A DNA stretch of 64,000 bases from Spirosoma endophyticum (GTDB taxonomy: Bacteria > Bacteroidota > Bacteroidia > Cytophagales > Spirosomataceae). Shown one piece after another: positions 33,710 to 41,853 of the stretch. The notes beneath the pieces were generated by a model, which had not been told where the DNA came from, made no database searches, and was given only the letters and a program-made list of their open reading frames with translations. A program made the position numbers and the translations under genes. The stretch covers positions 62,001-126,000 of the forward strand of contig NZ_FOLQ01000003.1 of NCBI RefSeq assembly GCF_900112365.1, given 5' to 3'. Position 1 is the stretch's first letter; the number at the start of each line of letters is the position of its first letter.

Positions 33710-34387
33710 CTAGTTTTTACTTTTCTCCTGCAAGGCTATACGAATCAGGTCAACCGTATTTTTAACCCCTACTTTGCGCATAATGCTTGCCCGTTGGTTT
33801 GCTACGGTGTTAGGACTGATACCAAGTCGGTCGGCTATAGCCTGGCTGCTCATGCCGTCAATCAGGCAGGTCAGAATCTGCGCTTCCCGAGAGGTTATTT
33901 TATTCCAGATGGACGACGATGGTTTAAGTTTGTAGTTTATTTCCTCAGTTTGCCGGGGATTATTAGGAATAACCAGATGCCGGATAATTACCGAGGAAGC
34001 ATTCGGTGGATAGTACAAATCTCCTTTGACTACGCTGCGAACAGCCCGCAGAATTTCTTCTAAACCCGTGTCTTTCAGGAGGTAACCGGCTGCCCCATTC
34101 TGCACAGCTTTCAGAATATAGTCCGGATTGTTGTGCATGCTGAACATTAGTGTGCGCACTTTGGGATATTGCTGAGAGATTACTTTTAGCGCATCAATCC
34201 CCGACATACGGGGCATCGTTATATCCAGCAACAGGACATCGGGCTGTATATCTGCCAGCATGTCAATGGCTTCGTCGCCATCGGCCGCTTCGCCTATAAT
34301 TTGAATGTCGGTTTCATCTTCCAATAACATCCGAACCCCTTTTCTAACCACAGAATGGTCGTCGGCAATAAGAATTCGTATGGACAT
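33710..34387 (-). CDS. NarL-family response regulator
   Basis: A 225-residue two-domain regulator. The receiver domain has the acidic pair in RILIADDHS, the phosphoacceptor Asp in LLLDITMPRMSG and the Lys in GYLLKDTG. The LuxR-type helix-turn-helix is at the C-terminus (ITSREAQILTCLIDG, IADRLGISPNTVANQRASIM). The start at 34387 (MSIRILIADDHS) is chosen over an in-frame Met at 34459 because it matches the family and does not overlap the kinase gene. It follows the sensor kinase by 16 bp, so the pair works as a two-component system; nitrate control is inferred from the neighbours. Confidence 0.92.
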   Translation of the reverse strand: MSIRILIADDHSVVRKGVRMLLEDETDIQIIGEAADGDEAIDMLADIQPDVLLLDITMPRMSGIDALKVISQQYPKVRTLMFSMHNNPDYILKAVQNGAAGYLLKDTGLEEILRAVRSVVKGDLYYPPNASSVIIRHLVIPNNPRQTEEINYKLKPSSSIWNKITSREAQILTCLIDGMSSQAIADRLGISPNTVANQRASIMRKVGVKNTVDLIRIALQEKSKN

Positions 34388-34403
34388 AGCTATGGTGTAA
34401 ATC

Positions 34404-35876
34404 TTATGATAAATTAACGGTAACAGTAACGGTTGTTCCTTTTTTAGGCTTCGATACAATAGTTAATTCGCCGTTGAGCAGCCGGGACCGCGTCCGCATG
34501 TTTTCCAGCCCGTTTACCATTGGCAACGGCTTATCTACCTTGGATGGAGTCTTTACTGAGAACCCTTTTCCATTGTCGGAAACTAATAATACGAGTTTGT
34601 CAGGGTTCTGTTGCAAGTTAATCTGTATTGTTTTAGCCTCGGCATATTTAATGGCATTGTGCAGAGCCTCCTGGGCAATGCGATACAGACCGATTTCCAT
34701 AGCCGGACTCAGTCGTTCGCCGTCCCGATTTCCCTCAAAAAGAACGTCGATTCCGGCTGATCGGGTTGTCTGCTCGGCCAGTAACTGCAACGTTGGGCCT
34801 AAGCCAAAGTCACTCAAAGTGGACGGCATCAGGTTGTAAGAAACCTGCCGGGTCGTTTGAATCGTATCCGCGATCATGTCGCAGAGTTCGGCGAACCGCA
34901 ATCGATGTTTTTCGTCTGGAAACGAAACCGATTTTAGTTTTTCGGCGTGTAGTTTCAATCCCGTAAGCATCTGACCGATGCCGTCGTGAAGTTCGCGGGC
35001 AAACCGTCGTCGTTCTTCTTCCTGTCCTTCCAGTAGAGCCGCCGACCGTACCGTGTCTTCGGCCAGTTGCAGTTGATATTTCTCTTCGGTAGTACGTAGT
35101 AATTCCTGCTGTGTATCAACGAGTTTACGGTTCGAGGCTGCCAGATTTTGATTGGTTGCGGCTAATTCCCGATTGGCAACGTCCAAATCTCGATTTACCA
35201 ACTGCAGTGTCTTCTCTGATCGGTCGAGTCGATGAATGATGAGCTTCGTATAATTTACTACAGGTCTGAAAATAAAAAGTCCTTCAATGACTAACGTTAG
35301 TAACGTAGCAATCGTTAAGATCCATTCGATACGTTCCAACTGCTTTACCCGACCAAAGCTTTCGGTATCGAACTGAAATACGATGTCGTTCATCTGCTGA
35401 AGAAAAGCAGGCTCGTCCTTAAGAATGATCTGCAGCGCCTTTTGCTGGTCGGCAGGCGTTGTTTGCGGGTTATTGATGCGAATGAAGCTTTTGTAAATAG
35501 ACCGGAAGGCTGGCTCGATGCGCGTGAACATGCTATCCAACGTAGCGCTTTTACGGACCATATACGCTTGTTCCATAGCCAGAATCCCGTTTCGTAACTG
35601 CATATGCGTTTGACTCCAGCTATGTAACAGCGAATCGAACGAAACTGTGTCGGCCGACGATAGGCCCGTTGTTCTTAACACCGCCAGTTTAGTAAGACGC
35701 TGACTCAGCATCCGTTGCCGACCTGCTACGTTCACCACCCGGCTGTCAGCATAGTGCGTACTGATCGTACGTCTGATAAACAGTAGCCCGCTCACGGATA
35801 GCACCGCAATGACGGTGAGTGCCATGACGTAAAATCGTGTTAACCGGCGGGCTACCTGTTGATCGAGTTGCTTCAT
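34404..35876 (-). CDS. NarX-like sensor histidine kinase with P-box
   Basis: A 490-residue membrane sensor. Order: transmembrane helix 1 (~18-34), a periplasmic four-helix sensor that begins with VVNVAGRQRMLSQRLTKLAV, TM2 (~190), a coiled-coil linker with a repeated dANRxLAAxNQNL-type pattern, a HisKA_3 dimerisation domain (FARELHDGIGQML, with the phospho-His), and a HATPase domain (EALHNAIKYAEAK, LLVSDNGKGF, GLENMRTRSRLLNG). The GRQRMLSQR segment matches the P-box of NarX/NarQ and the PilJ-type nitrate sensor domain, which binds nitrate or nitrite between helices. The position behind nirBD supports that ligand. Confidence 0.9.
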   Translation of the reverse strand: MKQLDQQVARRLTRFYVMALTVIAVLSVSGLLFIRRTISTHYADSRVVNVAGRQRMLSQRLTKLAVLRTTGLSSADTVSFDSLLHSWSQTHMQLRNGILAMEQAYMVRKSATLDSMFTRIEPAFRSIYKSFIRINNPQTTPADQQKALQIILKDEPAFLQQMNDIVFQFDTESFGRVKQLERIEWILTIATLLTLVIEGLFIFRPVVNYTKLIIHRLDRSEKTLQLVNRDLDVANRELAATNQNLAASNRKLVDTQQELLRTTEEKYQLQLAEDTVRSAALLEGQEEERRRFARELHDGIGQMLTGLKLHAEKLKSVSFPDEKHRLRFAELCDMIADTIQTTRQVSYNLMPSTLSDFGLGPTLQLLAEQTTRSAGIDVLFEGNRDGERLSPAMEIGLYRIAQEALHNAIKYAEAKTIQINLQQNPDKLVLLVSDNGKGFSVKTPSKVDKPLPMVNGLENMRTRSRLLNGELTIVSKPKKGTTVTVTVNLS

Positions 35877-35890
35877 GAGTTTGGTTTTCA

Positions 35891-35957
35891 GTTTATGGGA
35901 TTGGGTTTATGCCAGCCCACCGTAGCGATGGACCGCCATAAACCCAATCCCATAAAC
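35891..35957. repeat. Perfect 21-bp heptad inverted repeat between nirD and the kinase
   Basis: Arms 35891-35911 and 35937-35957 are exact reverse complements around a 25-base loop beginning CCAGCCC. Each arm is three 7-bp words: GTTTATG, GGATTGG, GTTTATG. It separates nirD from the sensor kinase within one same-strand run and could uncouple their expression. Confidence 0.9.
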
Positions 35958-35959
35958 CA

Positions 35960-36313
35960 TTAAACACCTACGTATACCAATCCGGCATCTACTTTAACTG
36001 GGTACGTATTGATCTGATACGTATCATCATTCAGACATTTGCCGGTTTCGAGTGAAAACGTTCGTTTGTGAAAGGGGCAAGCTACTTTAGGCTCATCGCC
36101 CTGGCTGCCAATCATCCCGCGGCCAAGGGCCATCTGCTGTCGGTGTGGACATTCGTTGTCGGTGGCATACCATTCGCCCCGGCGGGCAAAGTTAAAAATT
36201 GCAACTTGTCGCCCGTTGATCAAAGCGCAGGCTCCGCCATTTTCAGGAATATCGTCAACCTGACACGCTACGTGCCAGGTAATTTCGTCTTTATATAGTG
36301 TGAGCGTTTCCAT
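35960..36313 (-). CDS. nirD: Nitrite reductase small subunit (Rieske-type)
   Basis: A 117-residue Rieske [2Fe-2S] protein that partners NirB. Both ligand pairs are intact: CPHRQQMALGRG (C-x-H) and ACPFHKRTFSL (C-x2-H). Many NirD proteins lack these ligands, so the cluster-bearing form is noteworthy. Start at 36313 (METLTLYKDEI); the in-frame Met at 36355 lies in the nirB-nirD hairpin and is less likely. Same strand as nirB, 64 bp downstream of it. Confidence 0.92.
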   Translation of the reverse strand: METLTLYKDEITWHVACQVDDIPENGGACALINGRQVAIFNFARRGEWYATDNECPHRQQMALGRGMIGSQGDEPKVACPFHKRTFSLETGKCLNDDTYQINTYPVKVDAGLVYVGV

Positions 36314-36344
36314 TGGATTGCAGGATTGTTTATCGGTTAATAAG

Positions 36345-36378
36345 ATCGTATCCACGGGCTGAAGCCTGTGGATACGAT
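36345..36378. repeat. 16-bp hairpin between nirB and nirD
   Basis: Arms 36345-36360 and 36363-36378 pair with one G-T mismatch and only a two-base gap. The stem word GTATCCACGGGCT with AGCC on the other side is of the CCACGGGCTGAAGCC type seen between genes in many bacteria. It touches the nirB stop codon (36378-36380). Confidence 0.75.
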
Positions 36379-38897
36379 TAGGCCCATTCTTTCGCGCGGA
36401 CCTGATCGCGCATCGGCTCGAACGCTATTGTCGGATCTTTCACTTCGGGCGCGTTTACAAAGTGGGTAAAGCGTTTGCGGAGTTCAGGGCTCTCGACCAC
36501 CTCTTTCCACTCGCATTTGAACGTATCGACTATCAGTTGCATCTCCCGCTCCAGATCGTCGCCAATGCCCAATACGTCGTCAATCACAACGGCTTTGAGG
36601 TAGGTCATGCCGCCTTCCATTTTGTTGAGCCAGGTGGCGGTGCGGGCGAGTGGGTCCGCCGTTTTTACGTAAAACATCAGAAATCGATCGAGCAATCGGA
36701 TGCACGTTTCTTTGTCAACATCGGAGGCCAGCAATTGCGCATGTTGCGGTTTGGTCCCGCCGTTGCCGCATACATATACGTTCCAGCCTTTTTCGGTAGC
36801 GATAATGCCAAAATCCTTGCTTTGCGCTTCGGCACATTCACGCGTACAACCCGATACGCCCGATTTAAGCTTGTGGGGTGACCGGAGGCCTTTGTACCGC
36901 TCTTCGAGTTCAATCGCAAACGAAACCGAATCCTGAACGCCGTAACGACACCAGGTACTGCCCACGCAGCTTTTCACGGTACGTAGTGATTTGCCATAGG
37001 CATGTCCACTTTCAAAACCGGCGTTGATCAATTCTTCCCAGATCTTGGGTAGGTCGCCCACGTGCGCTCCGAACAGATCGATACGTTGGCCGCCCGTGAT
37101 TTTCGTGTAAAGGCCGTATTTCTGACCTACCTGGCCCAGTACGATCAACTTTTCGGGCGTGATTTCTCCCCCCGGAATGCGCGGAACAACCGAGTACGTA
37201 CCACCTTTCTGGATATTGGCCAGAAATCGGTCATTTGAATCCTGAATAGGAGCGAGGTCTTTTTTTAGAATATTCTCGTTCCATAGTCCCGCCAGAATCG
37301 ACGCAACGGCAGGCTTACAGACCTCGCAGCCATCCCCATGCCCGAATTGATCAAGCACGGTTCCGTAGGTTGTCAATCGATTCATTTTGACCAAGTCCAG
37401 CAATTCCTGACGGGTGTAATCGAAATGCTCGCAGATGATGTTGCGGATGTAAACACCCTTCTCTTTCATCACGCCCTGAATCAGGTCTTTCACCATCGGT
37501 GTACAACCTCCACAACCGGTACAGGCTTTGGTCGCCTTCTTCAGTTTATCAACTGTGTCGTTACCATTTTCGCCGATTTCGTGGCAGAGCATGGCTTTGG
37601 TAATGGCTTCGCAGGAGCAGATTAGTACATCGTCGGGGAGGCTCATCACGCCCGCACCCGCTTCTTCGCCACCCCGCGAACCTAAGATTATATCTTCGGG
37701 ATCAGGTGGCAGAATGGTTTTGTTCTTGCAGGTCTGCAATAGCATATTATACTGTTCCGCGTCGCCGACCAGAATGCCACCCAATAGCGCTTTGCCATCG
37801 GCCGATACGTTAATCCGTTTATAAACACCTTTCGCTTTGTTCTCATAAACGATAGTGCGACAGGTCGGTTCGCTGGCAAACGGATCGCCGAAACTTGCTA
37901 CGTCCGTACCGATCAGTTTAAGCTTGGTCGACATATCGAACGGCTTAAACTCTTTGGTTTCGCCAATAAGTTGTGAGGCTACAACCTCCGCCATTTCGTA
38001 ACCCGGTGCCACCAGTCCATAAATCATATGATGAGCCACCGCACATTCGCCAATGGCAAAAATGGACGGGTCGGATGTTTGCAGGTAATTATCGACTATA
38101 ATGCCCCCGCGCGGATGTATATCTAAGCCCGCAGATTTGGCCAGCTCGTCGCGGGGACGAATACCGGCCGAGATAACCAGCATATCAACGTCTAATAAGG
38201 AGCCATCAGCAAACTGCATACCCGTGATACAATCATCTCCGGTAATTTCCTGCGTGCTTTTCGAGAGGTGAATAGTTAGCCCCAGCGATTCCAGCTGGCG
38301 TTGCAAGATGCCCGAACCTGCGTCGTCAATTTGCCGGGGCATCAAACGTGGGGCGAATTCTACTACGTGTGCTTCGTCCAGACCTAAATCCAGCAAGGCC
38401 TTGGCCGCTTCCAAACCCAGCAAACCGCCACCTAAAACTGCTCCCTTACGTGCGGTACATGCGTATGATTGAATAAGCTCAAGGTCTTCGATAGTACGAT
38501 ACACGAAAACGCCGTCTTTCTCAACACCAGCGACCGACGGTACAAAAGCGCCCGAGCCAGTAGCCATAATCAGGTAGTCATAAGGTACTACCACGCCGTG
38601 GTGCGAACGTACTTCTTTCCGCTCCCGGTCAATGTCGACCACCGGATCGGTCAGGTAGAGCTTGATGCCGTTACCGGCATACCAGTCAGCAGGCGCGAGG
38701 GTTAAATCCTCGGCTGTTTTACCCGCAAAATAGGCGCTCAAATGAACGCGATCGTAGGCGACACGTGGTTCTTCCCCAAAAACCGTTAGTGTAAAGCGCC
38801 CACCATTTTTTTGTTTGGCTACCAACTTTTCGCAGAATTTGTAGCCCACCATGCCATTGCCAATGACGACGACATGCTTGTTTGTGTTTGTGTTCAT
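36378..38897 (-). CDS. nirB: NADH-dependent assimilatory nitrite reductase, large subunit
   Basis: An 839-residue enzyme reducing nitrite to ammonium. Order: N-terminal FAD/NAD pyridine nucleotide-disulfide domains (VVIGNGMVGYKFCEKL; GGGLLGLEAAKALL), a BFD-like [2Fe-2S] domain with CSCEAITKAML and TKACTGCGGC, and the siroheme/[4Fe-4S] reductase with CVGSTWC (C-x5-C) and GCTREC (C-x3-C). All cofactor ligands are present, in contrast to the homologous-looking protein at 46866. The promoter probably lies in the 276-bp divergent spacer; TAATTTTG (38995-38988) is a candidate -7 element, without a clear -33. Confidence 0.95.
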   Translation of the reverse strand: MNTNTNKHVVVIGNGMVGYKFCEKLVAKQKNGGRFTLTVFGEEPRVAYDRVHLSAYFAGKTAEDLTLAPADWYAGNGIKLYLTDPVVDIDRERKEVRSHHGVVVPYDYLIMATGSGAFVPSVAGVEKDGVFVYRTIEDLELIQSYACTARKGAVLGGGLLGLEAAKALLDLGLDEAHVVEFAPRLMPRQIDDAGSGILQRQLESLGLTIHLSKSTQEITGDDCITGMQFADGSLLDVDMLVISAGIRPRDELAKSAGLDIHPRGGIIVDNYLQTSDPSIFAIGECAVAHHMIYGLVAPGYEMAEVVASQLIGETKEFKPFDMSTKLKLIGTDVASFGDPFASEPTCRTIVYENKAKGVYKRINVSADGKALLGGILVGDAEQYNMLLQTCKNKTILPPDPEDIILGSRGGEEAGAGVMSLPDDVLICSCEAITKAMLCHEIGENGNDTVDKLKKATKACTGCGGCTPMVKDLIQGVMKEKGVYIRNIICEHFDYTRQELLDLVKMNRLTTYGTVLDQFGHGDGCEVCKPAVASILAGLWNENILKKDLAPIQDSNDRFLANIQKGGTYSVVPRIPGGEITPEKLIVLGQVGQKYGLYTKITGGQRIDLFGAHVGDLPKIWEELINAGFESGHAYGKSLRTVKSCVGSTWCRYGVQDSVSFAIELEERYKGLRSPHKLKSGVSGCTRECAEAQSKDFGIIATEKGWNVYVCGNGGTKPQHAQLLASDVDKETCIRLLDRFLMFYVKTADPLARTATWLNKMEGGMTYLKAVVIDDVLGIGDDLEREMQLIVDTFKCEWKEVVESPELRKRFTHFVNAPEVKDPTIAFEPMRDQVRAKEWA

Positions 38898-39070
38898 AGT
38901 TAATGATAACTATAGCATTGTGAAAACCCCGTTTAATTATTGTATTAATCTAATAAATTTTCTCTGTTCACGCGGATAAGAGTATGTCAAAATTAAAAGG
39001 CATTTTTCTTAATTCCTAGCTTTATATTCGGCTAATAGTTGATATTAAAACATATTTTTTTGAAATACGC

Positions 39071-39100
39071 TTGTTTTTAAGAATTATGACTCTAAATTTG
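39071..39100 (+). promoter_or_regulatory. Promoter of cobA and the nitrate-uptake operon
   Basis: TTG at 39071-39073, a 19-bp spacer, and TAAATTTG at 39093-39100: an excellent fit to the Bacteroidota promoter. The predicted start (~39107) lies just before the inverted repeat at 39116. Confidence 0.7.
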
Positions 39101-39115
39101 AAGGGCAAATGGGAA

Positions 39116-39152
39116 ATAGTGGTATTTTAGTATAATAGTACAATACCACTAT
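39116..39152. promoter_or_regulatory. Perfect 11-bp inverted repeat between nirB and cobA
   Basis: ATAGTGGTATT (39116-39126) and AATACCACTAT (39142-39152) are exact reverse complements with a 15-bp spacer, centre to centre 26 bp. It sits just downstream of the predicted cobA start site and 22 bp before the cobA ATG. Likely an operator (two half-turn-spaced sites) or a 5'-UTR hairpin. The NarL-type regulator is a candidate binder; this is not shown. Confidence 0.6.
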
Positions 39153-39173
39153 GAACTCTAACTCAGTAACTAT

Positions 39174-39932
39174 ATGCAGCCAAAGCTAACACTCGTGGGG
39201 GCGGGTCCCGGCGACGGCGAATTGATCACCTTAAAAGGGATCAGGGCGCTCCGGCAAGCTGATGCCGTTCTATACGACGACCTTGCCAATGACTCACTGC
39301 TGGATTTTGCACCCAAACAGGCGCTGAAGACCTACGTAGGAAAACGGGCAGGAAAAGCGTCGTTCACGCAGGAAGAAATCAATACGTTAATCGTTCGTTT
39401 GGCGCAGGAACATGGCCACGTGGTTCGGCTCAAAGGGGGCGATCCATACGTATTCGGGCGCGGGTTTGAAGAATTTGATTATGCTCGCCAGTATGGCATT
39501 CCGTGCGACGTAGTGCCGGGGGTATCGAGTAGCATTGCGGTTGCGGCCTCGCAGGGAATTCCAGTTACGAGCCGGGGAGTCAGCGAAAGTTTCTGGGTCA
39601 TTACGGGCACAACCCGTAACGGCGAACTCGCCGATGATCTACGGCTGGCCGTTCAGTCGAAAGCGACGGTTATTGTGCTGATGGGATTGAGTAAAGTAAA
39701 CGAGATATGTGCACTGTATTGTCAGGCCGGACGAGGGCAATTGCCAATGGCAGTCGTGCAGAACGGAACGCGCCCTGATGAACAGAGCGTGATTGGTCAG
39801 GTCTGGAATATTCCACAGTTGGTGGCAGAGCAAGGCGTGGGGGCGCCCGCTGTGCTAATCATTGGCGAAGTTGTTTCATTGCATCCGTCCTATCTGGCGG
39901 AGTGTCTGCGAAGTGCTTCAATGACCTACTAA
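39174..39932 (+). CDS. cobA: Uroporphyrinogen-III C-methyltransferase
   Basis: SAM-dependent enzyme making precorrin-2, the precursor of siroheme needed by NirB. The 252 residues show the family start LTLVGAGPGDGELITLKGIRAL, DAVLYDDLA, VRLKGGDPYVFGRGFEE, VVPGVSSSIAVAASQGIPVT, and the C-terminal GAPAVLIIGEVV. It is a stand-alone SUMT, not the CysG fusion, so the dehydrogenase/chelatase must be elsewhere. It is first in the rightward half of the nitrate island. Confidence 0.93.
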   Translation: MQPKLTLVGAGPGDGELITLKGIRALRQADAVLYDDLANDSLLDFAPKQALKTYVGKRAGKASFTQEEINTLIVRLAQEHGHVVRLKGGDPYVFGRGFEEFDYARQYGIPCDVVPGVSSSIAVAASQGIPVTSRGVSESFWVITGTTRNGELADDLRLAVQSKATVIVLMGLSKVNEICALYCQAGRGQLPMAVVQNGTRPDEQSVIGQVWNIPQLVAEQGVGAPAVLIIGEVVSLHPSYLAECLRSASMTY

Positions 39933-39937
39933 AACGG

Positions 39938-40032
39938 TTTACAGTATTCGGTTTATGGTTTTCAGTGGCTGGCACGTCAGCGTTCATGTGTAAGCCTACT
40001 GTAAACAGAAACCATGAACCGAATACCGTAAA
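39938..40032. repeat. Heptad-type inverted repeat downstream of cobA
   Basis: Arms 39938-39961 and 40009-40032 pair at 22 of 24 positions around a 47-base loop that holds a small GCTGG/CAGC stem. The arms are 7-bp words of the form xxxxxGG (TTTACGG, TATTCGG, TTCATGG). It begins six bases after the cobA stop. Confidence 0.8.
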
Positions 40033-40070
40033 AAAAGCCGATCCGGTGTGGGGACACCTTTGGATCGGCT
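40030..40070 (-). terminator. Terminator-like hairpin pointing leftward, no known gene above it
   Basis: AGCCGATCC (40036-40044) pairs with GGATCGGCT (40062-40070), with an inner GGTGT/ACACC stem. On the minus strand it runs into a T-tract (the A-run 40030-40036). Both flanking genes are on the plus strand, so on the minus strand there is no annotated transcript for it to stop. On the plus strand it would be just a hairpin. Confidence 0.5.
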
Positions 40071-40136
40071 CAACAAGGGTTGTCTATGCGAAAAACACAA
40101 ACGCTTCAAAGAAAATGAAAAAAAATACGTAAAGCA

Positions 40137-40249
40137 AACCGGCCTTTCCTTCCGGTTGGCCTGTCGATTCTACTGAATCGACAAATTGTTGTCGGCCAAC
40201 GCGCGCTTCTTCGTTTACTACTTGCCTGACTTATACCACGTTTGCGTGG
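40137..40249 (+). ncRNA. Candidate structured 5' leader of the porin-narK-nas operon
   Basis: Several stems follow each other in 110 bases: AACCGG/CCGGTT (40137-40142 with 40152-40157); TTGGCC/GGCCAA (40156-40161 with 40193-40198), enclosing a perfect 9-bp hairpin TGTCGATTC/GAATCGACA (40162-40170 with 40175-40183); and CCACG/CGTGG (40236-40249). The first two stems compete for 40156-40157. This may be a cis-regulatory RNA of the nitrate operon. It does not match a riboswitch class that I can recognise. Confidence 0.4.
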
Positions 40250-40300
40250 GATGAGAGGCTGTTGCCTGTACTATTCATTTTCGCTTCTTAATCACCAATC

Positions 40301-41827
40301 ATGATGAAATCTTACCGCCTGCGATTATCGCTTTTGGGTATTTTTATACTAGGATTACAGCCGCTGGTTAAGGCTCAGTTTTCCTTAATTGGTCAGCTTC
40401 GTACCCGTACCGAACTCCGTAGTGGACTGGGTAATTTGCCCATAAAGGGCGCTCCTTCGGCGGCTTTTACGTCGCAGCGGGCACGTCTGACGTTTGGCTA
40501 TAAAATGGATCGTGTCACGTTCGGCCTTGCTATTCAGGACGTACGGGTCTGGGGACAGGATGCGTCGACCATTTCCAACGCCGATGGCAACAAACTGATG
40601 GTACACGAAGCCTGGGCCGATATCGTTCTGCTAAATCGGGCCGACACAACCATAAAATCAAAAGCTATTGACTATTTATCCCTGAAAATTGGTCGTCAGG
40701 AGCTTGTCTACGATGATGTTCGTTTATTGGGTAATCTCGACTGGCTCCAGCAGGGACGCCGGTTTGATGCGGCTTTATTGAAAGCGCAGCACAAAGGCTG
40801 GGCGCTGGATTTGGGCGTTGGCTTCAACCAGAATACCGATGCGTTTGGCGTCGCCGGTACGTATTACACGCCCGCCAACGTACCGACATCAGCCTTGTCG
40901 ACGCAAAACGTTACGTTGGCTATACCATCTGGTTTCTTGCCAACGACGGGGAAAGGGGGTGTGCCGGTCGTGACGAATGCGGTGAGTACAAACGGTCAGA
41001 ATCAGCAGTTCAAGTCGTTTCAGATGGCGTACCTGACGCGCAAGTTTAAGACAACAAAGTTCTCTGCTTTGGTCTTCAAAGATGATTTCCAGAAATACAG
41101 AGTCGACTCAATCGGTAGCGCCACCAACGGTTACGTATATGGGAGACGTTACGATGTGATGGGTACGAATTCACGTGTTACGTATGGCGCCATGTTAATC
41201 GGACAGGCAGGTCAAAAAACACCAGTTCTCTGGCAGGCATTTGGCTATTTACAGAGCGGCAAAGATCGCGATGGCTTACAGATCAAACATGCGTATCACT
41301 ATGGCGCAAATGTGATGTTCCAGCGGGGAGCGCTAAGCGCCGGACCCGGTTACGAAGTGCTTTCGGGGAACAACGACGCAACAATTAAGCCGGGTGAAAC
41401 CAGCCGATTTGACCCGCTCTATGGGACTCCGCACCGTCATTGGGGCTACATGGATTATTTCTACGTGGGTACGGGCTCACCGGCTGGCGGTTTACAGGAT
41501 GCTTTTCTTAAGTTTAAATACACCGGCAAGCGCCTGACCACTACGTTCGATGTGCATTATTTCGCACTGGCCAACACGACCTTCAACAAAATGCCTGATG
41601 CCGCTCCAGCTACCCCCCTGGCCTCGAAGTTGGGTATGGAGTATGATCTGATCGCCAATTACTCCCTCAACAAATTCACAACGGTAGAGGCTGGTTACGC
41701 GATTATGAGTGGCACAAATACGCTGGAATATACCAAGCAGGGCACCATGAATCAGAAAGACAAAATCGGTACGTGGGCGTATCTGATGATCAATATTCGC
41801 CCAGACTTTTTCGCGACTAAAAAATAA
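40301..41827 (+). CDS. Alginate-export-family outer-membrane porin
   Basis: A 508-residue beta-barrel protein with a signal peptide at residues 1-25 (ending PLVKAQ). The barrel begins FSLIGQLRTRTELRSGL and contains the family block YLSLKIGRQELVYDDVRLLGNLDW, typical of the alginate-export (AlgE-like) Pfam family. In this position, ahead of narK and the nitrate reductase, it is best read as an outer-membrane channel for nitrate or another anion rather than alginate; this is inference from context. A structured leader precedes it; narK follows after 26 bp. Confidence 0.85.
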   Translation: MMKSYRLRLSLLGIFILGLQPLVKAQFSLIGQLRTRTELRSGLGNLPIKGAPSAAFTSQRARLTFGYKMDRVTFGLAIQDVRVWGQDASTISNADGNKLMVHEAWADIVLLNRADTTIKSKAIDYLSLKIGRQELVYDDVRLLGNLDWLQQGRRFDAALLKAQHKGWALDLGVGFNQNTDAFGVAGTYYTPANVPTSALSTQNVTLAIPSGFLPTTGKGGVPVVTNAVSTNGQNQQFKSFQMAYLTRKFKTTKFSALVFKDDFQKYRVDSIGSATNGYVYGRRYDVMGTNSRVTYGAMLIGQAGQKTPVLWQAFGYLQSGKDRDGLQIKHAYHYGANVMFQRGALSAGPGYEVLSGNNDATIKPGETSRFDPLYGTPHRHWGYMDYFYVGTGSPAGGLQDAFLKFKYTGKRLTTTFDVHYFALANTTFNKMPDAAPATPLASKLGMEYDLIANYSLNKFTTVEAGYAIMSGTNTLEYTKQGTMNQKDKIGTWAYLMINIRPDFFATKK

Positions 41828-41853
41828 TCAAGCCTTTCTAAACGCATACAACC

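Noticed and set aside
38898-39173. NarL heptamer boxes in the nirB-cobA spacer
   Set aside because: I found no convincing TACYYMT-type pairs; only the 11-bp inverted repeat stands out, and the binding site of this regulator in Bacteroidota is not known to me.
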